From Nonlabens ulvanivorans (GTDB lineage Bacteria > Bacteroidota > Bacteroidia > Flavobacteriales > Flavobacteriaceae): 64,000 bases of DNA. A program made the position numbers and the translations under genes. The stretch's first letter is position 1, and the number at the start of each line of letters is the position of its first letter. The stretch is taken from assembly GCF_000732625.1 (NCBI RefSeq), contig NZ_JPJI01000004.1, forward strand, positions 1-64,000, read 5' to 3'. This document shows, one piece after another, positions 43,032 through 50,926 of this stretch. A model generated the notes under the pieces. It was not told the DNA's origin and made no database searches. It saw only the letters and a program-made list of their open reading frames with translations.

Positions 43032-43460
43032 ATGAAAGAAAAAAACGAATACCTAGAAGCAAAAAATGATGATGGTTCTTTAGCGAGTCCTGTATTACCA
43101 GAAGGCGTTAAGAATTATTTAATCGATATTGATGGAACTATTACTGATGATGTGCCTAATGAAGAACCTGAACGCATGGCAACTTGCGCTCCTTTTCCAG
43201 ACGCATTAAAAACGCTTAATGAGTGGTTTGATGCAGGTCACGTGATTTGTTTTTTCACCTCTAGAACAGAAGAACATAGAGAGGTAACAGAAGTATGGTT
43301 AAAAAAGCATGGTTTTAAATACCATAGTTTATTGATGGGTAAACCTAGAGGTGGTAACTATCATTGGATCGATAATCATATGGTACGTGCGACTAGATAT
43401 AAAGGTAAATTTACGCATCTAGTAGAGCAAGAAGTAACAATAGAAGTGTTTAAAAAATAG
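43032..43460 (+). CDS. HAD-like phosphatase
   Basis: 142 residues. KNYLIDIDGTITDDVP is the HAD nucleophile motif (DIDGT), ICFFTSRTEEHREVTEVWLKKHG gives motif II (S/T and helix) and GGNYHWIDNHMV the acidic motif end. Short cap-less form. Its substrate is unknown. It is inserted between the two subunits of the iron-sulfur enzyme, with a palindrome copy just after its stop. Confidence 0.8.
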   Translation: MKEKNEYLEAKNDDGSLASPVLPEGVKNYLIDIDGTITDDVPNEEPERMATCAPFPDALKTLNEWFDAGHVICFFTSRTEEHREVTEVWLKKHGFKYHSLLMGKPRGGNYHWIDNHMVRATRYKGKFTHLVEQEVTIEVFKK

Positions 43461-43474
43461 AAAGATGATGATTT

Positions 43475-43490
43475 TGCTTTTGCGAAAGCA
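43475..43490. repeat. Dispersed palindrome copy, diverged ends
   Basis: TGCTTTTGCGAAAGCA: outer bases changed on both sides (TGC...GCA), keeping complementarity there, with one central change. Intergenic. Confidence 0.65.
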
Positions 43491-43517
43491 TAGTAAAGAT
43501 ATCTCAACATAACAATT

Positions 43518-44309
43518 ATGAGTGAATTGATAAAAGTACCTACAGCAGCAGAGTTTATAGCTCAAGGAAAAACTCCAGAAGTTTTATTTTGGGTAGGATG
43601 TAGTGGAAGTTTTGATGACCGTTCAAAGAAGATTACAAAAGCGTTTGTAAAGTTATTGAATAAAGCTGGTGTTGAATTTGCCGTTTTAGGAGCAGAAGAA
43701 AGCTGTACAGGTGATCCAGCAAAAAGAGCTGGAAATGAATTCCTATTTCAAATGCAGGCCATGATGAACATTGAGGTTCTTAATGGTTATGAAATTAAAA
43801 AAATAGTGACGGCATGTCCTCATTGCTTTAATACACTTAAAAATGAATATCCTGAATTAGGTGGTAATTATGAAGTTATCCACCATACCTCATTCTTAAA
43901 AGATCTTATAGCAAACGGTAAATTAACTATATCTGGCGGGAAATTTAAAGGCAAAAAAATCACTTATCACGATCCGTGTTATTTAGGACGTGCAAACGAG
44001 ATTTATGAAGCACCAAGAGAACTTATAGAAAAATTAGACGCAGCACTAGTAGAAATGAAGCGCAGTAAGCGCAACGGTTTGTGTTGTGGAGCTGGTGGAG
44101 CCCAAATGTTTAAAGAACCAGAACCAGGTAATAAAGATATTAATATTGAGCGCACAGATGAAGCACTAGATACAGGTGCAGATATTATAGCAGCTGCCTG
44201 CCCTTTCTGTAACACAATGATGAGCGATGGAATCAAAGCGGCAGAGAAAGAAGGTAATGTGGAGGTTTTAGACATTGCAGAGATGATTGCAAGTGCCGAA
44301 GATCTTTAA
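43518..44309 (+). CDS. (Fe-S)-binding CCG-domain protein
   Basis: 263 residues. Two CCG repeats: the first around WVGCSGSFDDR...SCTGDPAKRAGNE...VTACPHCFNTLKNEYP, the second around YHDPCYLGRANEIYEAPRELI...GLCCGAGGAQMF...AACPFCNTMM. CCG domains bind a 4Fe-4S cluster and handle thiols or quinone in HdrB/HdrD and GlcF-type enzymes. It is the likely catalytic partner of the membrane subunit at 41687. Confidence 0.9.
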   Translation: MSELIKVPTAAEFIAQGKTPEVLFWVGCSGSFDDRSKKITKAFVKLLNKAGVEFAVLGAEESCTGDPAKRAGNEFLFQMQAMMNIEVLNGYEIKKIVTACPHCFNTLKNEYPELGGNYEVIHHTSFLKDLIANGKLTISGGKFKGKKITYHDPCYLGRANEIYEAPRELIEKLDAALVEMKRSKRNGLCCGAGGAQMFKEPEPGNKDINIERTDEALDTGADIIAAACPFCNTMMSDGIKAAEKEGNVEVLDIAEMIASAEDL

Positions 44310-44310
44310 A

Positions 44311-44520
44311 ATGAACAATAACGAGCCCGATAAAATTCCATGGAAAAATCGAATAGTTCTAGGCTTATTTTCTGGTTTAGTCTATGCAGGAATCATGGCG
44401 GCATTTGATTATGCCAGTGATTTACCTTTTCATGAAGTAAAGTTCGTTTTTAGTACATTAATTTTTGGAACATTTATGGCCATTGCTACTCGGTGGATGG
44501 TGAAAAAAAAGAAAAAGTAA
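44311..44520 (+). CDS. Small membrane protein
   Basis: 69 residues from the ATG at 44311, 1 bp after the preceding stop; an ATG at 44287 overlaps the upstream gene and is not preferred. Two membrane helices (about 15-34 and 44-61) and a basic C-terminus (VKKKKK). Conserved-looking position in the operon but no known function. Confidence 0.65.
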   Translation: MNNNEPDKIPWKNRIVLGLFSGLVYAGIMAAFDYASDLPFHEVKFVFSTLIFGTFMAIATRWMVKKKKK

Positions 44521-44526
44521 AACCTG

Positions 44527-45153
44527 ATGAAATTTAAAATTACACTCGTACTATTTTTGGTTACTTTAGTTTCTAATGCACAAAAGTTAGAAGAAGAAGT
44601 GCTAGATAAATTATCTAACAGTATATGTTCACATCTAAAAGAACAAGGTGATATAGATAACTTAACCAGTGTTGAAGCCTTGAAGGTCTTCACAGAGAGT
44701 ATGTTTAAAGCATATGCTACTGATCCAGAGTATTATAAAGAAAATGGATTGGACTTTACTGCTGGTGATGAGGTGCTCGAGGCATATGGAGAACAATTAG
44801 GGATGCATATGGTAGTTAATTGCCCGTCATCTATATCATTATTCCTGTCCATGGCAGGTGATGAAGATTTTGAAGAAATGGGTTATACCTCAGAAAGTGT
44901 TCCAATGACTTTTACCTTGACAGGTAAGGTTGTAGATTTTTCTAATGAACAATTTTATACCATTAATATAAAAGATGAGACCGGAAGAGTACGTAAGTTC
45001 CTCTGGTTAGAATATGTAGAAAATGATCACTTGTTAGAAATAGCAATGAAAAAAAAGAAGAAGTACACCTTTACTTATGTAGAAAAAAACATGTATGATC
45101 TTAGGATACAGGAATATAGAAACATGTTAGTACTCACTAAAATAGAAGAATAA
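44527..45153 (+). CDS. Secreted hypothetical protein
   Basis: 208 residues. Signal peptide MKFKITLVLFLVTLVSNAQ (cleavage near 18). The mature part starts helical (LEEEVLDKLSNSICSHLKEQ) and ends in a beta-rich module (PMTFTLTGKVVDFSNEQFYTINIKDETGRVRKFLWLEY). Not recognised. Lies 6 bp after the small membrane protein and 2 bp before the next gene. Confidence 0.7.
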   Translation: MKFKITLVLFLVTLVSNAQKLEEEVLDKLSNSICSHLKEQGDIDNLTSVEALKVFTESMFKAYATDPEYYKENGLDFTAGDEVLEAYGEQLGMHMVVNCPSSISLFLSMAGDEDFEEMGYTSESVPMTFTLTGKVVDFSNEQFYTINIKDETGRVRKFLWLEYVENDHLLEIAMKKKKKYTFTYVEKNMYDLRIQEYRNMLVLTKIEE

Positions 45154-45155
45154 CT

Positions 45156-45638
45156 ATGCACGCAAATTTTAAAGATTTACCAGAAGAAGCTAGAGTGTGG
45201 ATCTATCAAGCAAATAGACCATTTACAACAGATGAGCTTAATGAATTAAAGCCTCAAATGGATAACTTTTTACAGCAATGGACAGCTCATGGTAAGGATT
45301 TAAAAGCTGGTGTAGAGTATCCATATAATAGGTTTATTGTAATAGGATTAGATCAAACTACAGCTGGGGCAACTGGTTGTTCTATAGATGCTAGTGTACG
45401 TTTTATACAATCGATAGAAAAATCTTTTAGGATTGATCTTATGGATAAAATGAATGTCACTTTTAAAAATGGTCAATATGTGGCGCATAAAGAATTAAGC
45501 GACTTTAAAAAAATGGCCAAAGCAAAGTCTGTTTCTCCTAACACAATCGTTTTTAACAACCTTGTGACTAATGTAGGTGAGTACCGTGAGCATTGGGAAG
45601 TTCCTGCAAGTGAGAGCTGGCATTCACGCTTTTTCTAG
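45156..45638 (+). CDS. Conserved Bacteroidota protein of unknown function
   Basis: 160 residues, soluble. Sequences of this type (EEARVWIYQANRPFT... FIVIGLDQTTAGATGCSIDASVRFIQSIEK) are often named ABC transporter ATPase in databases, but no Walker A, signature or Walker B motif is present here, so that name is not supported. Last gene of the iron-sulfur operon. Confidence 0.75.
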   Translation: MHANFKDLPEEARVWIYQANRPFTTDELNELKPQMDNFLQQWTAHGKDLKAGVEYPYNRFIVIGLDQTTAGATGCSIDASVRFIQSIEKSFRIDLMDKMNVTFKNGQYVAHKELSDFKKMAKAKSVSPNTIVFNNLVTNVGEYREHWEVPASESWHSRFF

Positions 45639-45764
45639 TTGATAAGCTAGTTTAAAAGTCCGCTATTATTTTCTCTTTATTAACTTAAGATGAAGCGTTA
45701 AGTCTTTATCTTGTTGCTTTAGGAACGGTTCTTGAAACCTTTTCCTTAAATGCTATTGTACATT

Positions 45765-48701
45765 ATGAATAGGACACTTTTACAAAGTTTGATTTTGATA
45801 TTCGCTTTCGCGAAAGCGTATACCTCACAAGCTCAATTCTCTTCTCATGACCCTTTAATTACCAATGATTCTATTGCCCAAATAAAATGGGTTGATAGTG
45901 TTTATAACAGTTTGAATCAACGTGAAAAAGTTGGTCAATTGTTTATGGTTGATCTTTTTTCAAATAAAGGAAAAGCCCATGTTGCTGCGGTTAGAAAATT
46001 AGTTAAAGAACAAAAAATAGGAGGAATTATTTTTTCTAAAGGTGGACCTCTTCAACAAGCTCATTTAACAAATGAGCTACAAGCCAAGTCTAAAACACCA
46101 ATGCTTATTGCAATGGATGCAGAATGGGGCTTGAGTATGCGATTAGACAGTACATATGCTTTTCCGTGGAATATGACACTAGGAGCAACACCTAGCACAC
46201 GATCTAGTTATGATGTAGGTAGACGTATAGGGCAACATTGCAAGAGATTAGGAGTACATATCAATTTTGCACCGGATGTTGATATAAATACAAATCCAGA
46301 TAACCCGATTATAGGTAATCGTAGCTTTGGTGAGGATATGTATAACGTGACAGATAAATCACAAGCATTTATGAAAGGTATGCAGAGTACAGGAACTTTG
46401 GCCTGTGCTAAGCATTTTCCTGGACATGGAGATACAGATCAAGATAGCCATAAAACATTGCCTACTGTGGATTTCAGTGCAGAGCGTATCGATAGTGTAG
46501 AGCTGTATCCATATCGTAAACTTTTTAAAGAAGGAATGGCCAGCGTTATGGTTGCGCATTTAAATATACCTAGTTTAGAACCTAGACCAGGTTACCCAAC
46601 CAGTATAAGTGAGAAAGTAGTTACAGATTTATTAAAAAATAGAATGGGTTTTAAAGGTCTTATTTTTACAGATGCTTTAAATATGAAAGGAGCGTCTAAT
46701 TTTAGTGAGCCTGGACAGATAGATTTACAAGCTTTTAAGGCAGGTAATGATGTGCTGCTTATTTCTGAAAATGTCCCTAAGGCAATTGATAAAATTATTG
46801 CATCATGGAATAGTGGAGAAATTACTGATAAGCGCATAGAGCATTCAGTTAAAAAGATTTTAAAGGCTAAATATGTATCTGGTTTACACAAATATCGTCC
46901 TATAAGTACTTTTAATCTTATTAATGATTTAAATACAGAGAGTGATGACGTAGTGTATGAAAGAGCTATTTCTGAAGCGGTAACTGTCTTGCGTAATAAA
47001 GATTCCATTTTACCACTAAAAAATCTAGAACTTAAAAAAATTGCATATGTTGAATTAGGCGATGATAGTGGAGCTATTTTTCTTAAGGAATTAAATAAAT
47101 ACTCAAAAGTTACACAAGTAAAAGCAACTCAACTAAATGAGTTACTTAGAAAACTAGAATCCTACAATACAGTTATTGTTGGTTTGCATCGCAGCAATGA
47201 AAGCCCTTGGAAAGGTTATCAATTGAAATCCACACAATTGACATGGTTGTATGAAATAGCAAGAACGCATGAAGTTATTTTTGATGCATTTGTTAGACCT
47301 TATATGCTTGCACAGCTCAATACCATTGAAAATTTTGAGGGTATCTTAATGAGTTATCAAAACAGTGAATGGAGTCAGAAGGTTAGTGCTCAAATTATCT
47401 TTGGAGCTAGACCAGCGGTAGGAAGATTGCCTGTGACCGCAGGTAGCCAGTTTCAAGTAGGTGATGGTGTAGATACACCTTACCTGCGTCGTCTAGCTTA
47501 TGGCAATACGCCTAGCAGTGTAGGCTTAGATACTTATAAACTTTCTAAGATTGATAGTATTGCAAACCATACCGTTAATAGTTTAGGTGCTCCAGGTATG
47601 CAGATATTAGTTGCCCGTCGTGGTAAAGTTGTTTATCAGAAAAATTTTGGATTTCATACTTATTCCAAAGAGCTTGCTGTTAAGGATGAAGATGTTTATG
47701 ATATAGCCTCGTTAACTAAAATTATGGGGACCTTACCACTAGTCATGGAGCTTGAAGAAAATGGTGTTATAGATTTAGAAGATTCAATTGGTACTTTAAT
47801 TCCTGCGCTATCTACTACAAATAAAAAGGACATTACAATTAAATCTATGCTGTCACATTATGCAAGATTACAGGCATGGATTCCTTTTTATAGATATACT
47901 TTAGATAGTATAACATCTAGACCGATGTCACAATATTATAGTAGTTCAAAGTCATCAGTTTATAATGTAGAGGTAGCACAGAATTTATTTACAAATAGAA
48001 TTATACAGGATACTATATTCAATAGAATTGCAAATAGTGAACTGAGAAGCCGTCAGGAGTATAAATATAGTGACCTGCCATACTACTTGCTTAAAAAATA
48101 TATGGAGGATAGGTCTAAAAAAACTTTACATGAATTAACTACTAATCATTTTTATAAAAGAATGGGAATGAATTATATGGGTTATTTACCATTACAACGT
48201 TTTTCTAAAGATGAAATAGTGCCTACTGAAAATGATATGGCATATCGAGGTCAGTTAATACATGGTTTTGTACATGACCAAGGCGCAGCAATGCAAGGTG
48301 GGATAGGTGGTCACGCTGGATTATTCTCTAATGCAAATGATGTTGCAAAAATGATGCAAATGTATTTGCAAAATGGTAGCTATGGAGATGTTACTTATTT
48401 TAAACCAGAAACAATATCTAAATTTAATACCTGCTATTATTGTGATCAAGAAGTGAGACGTGGTGTAGGGTTTGATAAACCACAATTAGATGAAGTTGGT
48501 CCTACCTGTGGTTGTGTTAGTATGACTAGCTTTGGTCATAGTGGTTTTACAGGAGCCTATACTTGGGCAGATCCAGACTCGGAAATAGTATATGTGTTTT
48601 TGTCAAATCGTATTTTCCCTAGTGCAGAGAATAGATTTCTTCTATCTGAAAATATAAGAACTAATATCCAGCAAATCATTTATGATGCAATAATTGATTA
48701 G
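45765..48701 (+). CDS. GH3 beta-N-acetylhexosaminidase fused to a beta-lactamase-type serine hydrolase
   Basis: 978 residues from the ATG at 45765; an ATG at 45750 only adds five residues before the signal peptide (MNRTLLQSLILIFAFAKAYTSQAQ). The GH3 part (about 40-590) has the NagZ signature KHFPGHGDTDQDSHKTLP starting at K216 and catalytic-region FTDALNMKGA. The C-terminal part (about 600-978) is a class-C/penicillin-binding-like serine hydrolase with SLTK at 649-652, a YSD motif and HSGFTGAY. Together they suggest turnover of peptidoglycan: glycan cleavage plus peptide or ester hydrolysis. The dispersed palindrome encodes part of the signal peptide. Confidence 0.93.
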   Translation: MNRTLLQSLILIFAFAKAYTSQAQFSSHDPLITNDSIAQIKWVDSVYNSLNQREKVGQLFMVDLFSNKGKAHVAAVRKLVKEQKIGGIIFSKGGPLQQAHLTNELQAKSKTPMLIAMDAEWGLSMRLDSTYAFPWNMTLGATPSTRSSYDVGRRIGQHCKRLGVHINFAPDVDINTNPDNPIIGNRSFGEDMYNVTDKSQAFMKGMQSTGTLACAKHFPGHGDTDQDSHKTLPTVDFSAERIDSVELYPYRKLFKEGMASVMVAHLNIPSLEPRPGYPTSISEKVVTDLLKNRMGFKGLIFTDALNMKGASNFSEPGQIDLQAFKAGNDVLLISENVPKAIDKIIASWNSGEITDKRIEHSVKKILKAKYVSGLHKYRPISTFNLINDLNTESDDVVYERAISEAVTVLRNKDSILPLKNLELKKIAYVELGDDSGAIFLKELNKYSKVTQVKATQLNELLRKLESYNTVIVGLHRSNESPWKGYQLKSTQLTWLYEIARTHEVIFDAFVRPYMLAQLNTIENFEGILMSYQNSEWSQKVSAQIIFGARPAVGRLPVTAGSQFQVGDGVDTPYLRRLAYGNTPSSVGLDTYKLSKIDSIANHTVNSLGAPGMQILVARRGKVVYQKNFGFHTYSKELAVKDEDVYDIASLTKIMGTLPLVMELEENGVIDLEDSIGTLIPALSTTNKKDITIKSMLSHYARLQAWIPFYRYTLDSITSRPMSQYYSSSKSSVYNVEVAQNLFTNRIIQDTIFNRIANSELRSRQEYKYSDLPYYLLKKYMEDRSKKTLHELTTNHFYKRMGMNYMGYLPLQRFSKDEIVPTENDMAYRGQLIHGFVHDQGAAMQGGIGGHAGLFSNANDVAKMMQMYLQNGSYGDVTYFKPETISKFNTCYYCDQEVRRGVGFDKPQLDEVGPTCGCVSMTSFGHSGFTGAYTWADPDSEIVYVFLSNRIFPSAENRFLLSENIRTNIQQIIYDAIID
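45803..45818. repeat. Dispersed palindrome, perfect copy in a signal peptide
   Basis: CGCTTTCGCGAAAGCG in the signal-peptide region of the GH3 fusion gene, read as Ala-Phe-Ala-Lys-Ala. Confidence 0.85.
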
Positions 48702-48731
48702 TTTTAGTAACCAATTATAAAATAAATTTAA

Positions 48732-49871
48732 ATGAAAATTGCAATAGTATGTTATCCTACCTATGGTGGTAGTGGAGTAGTGGCAACCATGTTAGGGACT
48801 GCTCTTGCTCAACGAGGACATGAGATTCATTTTGTGACTTATAAACAACCAGTAAGACTAGAACTACTTGCAAAAAATATTTTCTTTCATGAAGTTAATG
48901 TAGAAGAATATCCATTATTCCATTATCAACCATACGATCTTGCTTTATCTAGTAAACTCGTTAATGTCGTGCAAGAATATGATATAGAGTTATTGCACGT
49001 GCATTATGCCATTCCACATGCATATGCCGGTTATATGGCGCAACAAATGTTGAAGGATTTAGGTATAAAATTACCTATGGTGACTACCTTGCATGGAACA
49101 GATATTACATTGGTAGGTAACCATCCTGTCTATAAACCTAGTGTAACCTTTAGTATCAACAACAGTGATGTGGTCACGTCAGTTTCTGACAGTCTTAAAA
49201 GAGATACTTTAGATTTATTTGACATAACAAAGCATATTGATGTAGTACCTAACTTCATTGATATGTCTAATTATAAAACAGAGTTTACAGATTGCGACCG
49301 AACAGTGATGGCTTTTCCAGAAGAGCGTATTATCACTCATGTAAGTAATATGAGACCTGTAAAACGTATCATGGATGTGGTAAAGATCTTTGAGAAGATT
49401 CAAGAAAAAATTCCTGCTATTTTAATTATGGTAGGAGATGGACCAGAACGTTTTGAAGCAGAGGAATATGCCAAATCTAAGAAGTTGCAATTGCAAATTA
49501 AATGGGTAGGAAATAGTACTGAGATAGATCGTATTTTATGTTTTACAGATTTATTTTTACTGCCATCTGAGAAAGAAAGTTTTGGGCTAGCGGCTCTAGA
49601 AGCAATGGCAAATAAAACTCCTGTTATATCATCAAACACTGGTGGTTTACCAGAGGTTAACGAAGATGGAGTCACAGGTTTTACGAGCAATGTAGGCGAT
49701 ATTGATGAAATGGCACAAAAGGCTATTCATATTTTAGAAGAAGATGAGAGACTATTAAAGTTTAAAAACAACGCTTTCGCGAAAGCAAAAGAATTTGACA
49801 TTCAGTTAATAATACCACAATATGAAAAATTATATAAAAACGTTCTCTCTGTTGTTTCTAGCAATAAGTAG
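48732..49871 (+). CDS. bshA: N-acetyl-alpha-D-glucosaminyl L-malate synthase (bacillithiol)
   Basis: 379 residues. GT4 glycosyltransferase that joins UDP-GlcNAc and L-malate, first step of bacillithiol synthesis. IAIVCYPTYGGSGVVATMLG is the family-specific N-terminus, HVHYAIPHAYAGYMA and TTLHGTDITLVG follow, and the C-terminal KESFGLAALEAMANKTPVISSNTGGLPEV is the GT-B donor-binding motif. bshB and bshC are not in the window. The last 50 bp overlap the next gene in another frame. A palindrome copy encodes NAFAKAKEF near residue 350. Confidence 0.95.
   Translation: MKIAIVCYPTYGGSGVVATMLGTALAQRGHEIHFVTYKQPVRLELLAKNIFFHEVNVEEYPLFHYQPYDLALSSKLVNVVQEYDIELLHVHYAIPHAYAGYMAQQMLKDLGIKLPMVTTLHGTDITLVGNHPVYKPSVTFSINNSDVVTSVSDSLKRDTLDLFDITKHIDVVPNFIDMSNYKTEFTDCDRTVMAFPEERIITHVSNMRPVKRIMDVVKIFEKIQEKIPAILIMVGDGPERFEAEEYAKSKKLQLQIKWVGNSTEIDRILCFTDLFLLPSEKESFGLAALEAMANKTPVISSNTGGLPEVNEDGVTGFTSNVGDIDEMAQKAIHILEEDERLLKFKNNAFAKAKEFDIQLIIPQYEKLYKNVLSVVSSNK
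49772..49786. repeat. Dispersed palindrome copy in bshA
   Basis: CGCTTTCGCGAAAGC near the 3' end of bshA, read as Ala-Phe-Ala-Lys-Ala. Confidence 0.82.
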
Positions 49872-50301
49872 TTTAACTTTAACTACAGGCTGTGGAGGCA
49901 AAAAAATGGATACACCAGAAAAAACATTTGGGCTTACTTCTTACTACGATGTCATGCTAGAAGGCAACAATAGTAATCATGAAAATCAAGAGGCTATTAT
50001 AGTAGAATCTGAAGAAGCCATGCAAGAGATGATGGCGCAAATCAATAGTACTCGCAAACCAGGTTTAAAAATACCTAGCGTTAATTTTAAAAAAGAGGCC
50101 TTAATCTTTGCTTATGGAGGTCAGAAATCAACAGGTGGATTCTCTGTCGAAGTTACTGAGGTGCGCAATGAGAAGAGTTTATTACATTTTAACTTTGAGC
50201 TCATTAAAGCAGATGGTGACATGGCCACTATGAGTATAACAACACCATTCAAGATTATAAAGGTGGAACGTGATGATAAAAAAATAACGGCTTCTTTTTA
50301 A
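49822..50301 (+). CDS. PrcB-like lipoprotein overlapping bshA
   Basis: 159 residues. Signal sequence and lipobox (MKNYIKTFSLLFLAISSLTLTTGC, Cys at residue 24). The mature part (SEEAMQEMMAQINSTRKPGLKIPSVNFKKEALIFAYGGQKSTGGFSVEVTEV) resembles the PrcB C-terminal domain family. The first 50 bp lie within bshA in a different frame; the later in-frame start would destroy the signal peptide, so the overlap looks real. The stop codon is inside the terminator hairpin. Confidence 0.8.
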   Translation: MKNYIKTFSLLFLAISSLTLTTGCGGKKMDTPEKTFGLTSYYDVMLEGNNSNHENQEAIIVESEEAMQEMMAQINSTRKPGLKIPSVNFKKEALIFAYGGQKSTGGFSVEVTEVRNEKSLLHFNFELIKADGDMATMSITTPFKIIKVERDDKKITASF

Positions 50302-50312
50302 GAAGCCGTTAT
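50284..50312. terminator. Terminator overlapping the lipoprotein stop codon
   Basis: ATAACGGCTTCTT-ttt-AAGAAGCCGTTAT, a perfect 13-bp stem; the TAA stop (50299-50301) lies at the loop. No long T tract follows on the plus strand, so it may act mainly as an mRNA 3' stabiliser. Confidence 0.7.
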
Positions 50313-50336
50313 CGGTTATTGTTATTTAGATATTTC

Positions 50337-50834
50337 TTAGAACTGATATCTCAAACCTAATGCGATGTCTAGATCATTACCATCTCTAAAATCTCCAAAA
50401 TAAAATTCTGGCCTTACATCGAGCGATATCAATAAAGGAATATCAAAATTGTATTCTATCCCAACTTGCGCTGCTCCAAAAAGAAATGTTTCAGAATCAT
50501 CGTCAAAATTACCTCTTCCCGGAAAATCGTCATCTAGACTTACTGTTCCTAAACCACCACCAGCACCTGCATACCAGTTAAAGCCACCTTCAATATTCCA
50601 AATCCACTGGTATAAACCTGTTGCTTTAAATCCGTCAAAGTTGTCTCCATCTTCATAACCTAGGTCGATTTCAAGTCTATTGTTATCACTTAAGGCTCTT
50701 TGGTAAGATATTTCAGTACCAAAACCATCACCATCACCAGCTCTTATACCTATTGCGTTTTCAGATACTGTTTGAGCATTTGTCATAAATGCTGTGCTAA
50801 ATGCAATTCCTAGAATCAAAAGTGTTTTTTTCAT
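50337..50834 (-). CDS. Small outer-membrane beta-barrel protein
   Basis: 165 residues. Signal peptide (MKKTLLILGIAFSTAFMTNAQ, about 20). Alternating amphipathic strands with Gly/Asp turns (IGIRAGDGDGFGTEISYQRAL, NRLEIDLGYEDGDNFDGFKATGLYQWIW) and a C-terminal aromatic (LGLRYQF) indicate an 8-strand-like barrel. Function unknown. Confidence 0.8.
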   Translation of the reverse strand: MKKTLLILGIAFSTAFMTNAQTVSENAIGIRAGDGDGFGTEISYQRALSDNNRLEIDLGYEDGDNFDGFKATGLYQWIWNIEGGFNWYAGAGGGLGTVSLDDDFPGRGNFDDDSETFLFGAAQVGIEYNFDIPLLISLDVRPEFYFGDFRDGNDLDIALGLRYQF

Positions 50835-50851
50835 AATTATTTATTTTGATT

Positions 50852-50859
50852 CAAATTTA
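50852..50859 (-). promoter_or_regulatory. -7 element of the small barrel gene
   Basis: Minus-strand TAAATTTG, 17 bp upstream of the ATG at 50834. Confidence 0.6.
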
Positions 50860-50926
50860 CAATGGTTGCTTTGTTGAATGTTTTATATTTTGTTAATTAT
50901 TATGAGAATACCTTAAAATTTTAAGA

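Noticed and set aside
45156-45638. ABC transporter ATPase name for the 160-residue protein
   Set aside because: No Walker A, signature or Walker B motif is present in the translated sequence.
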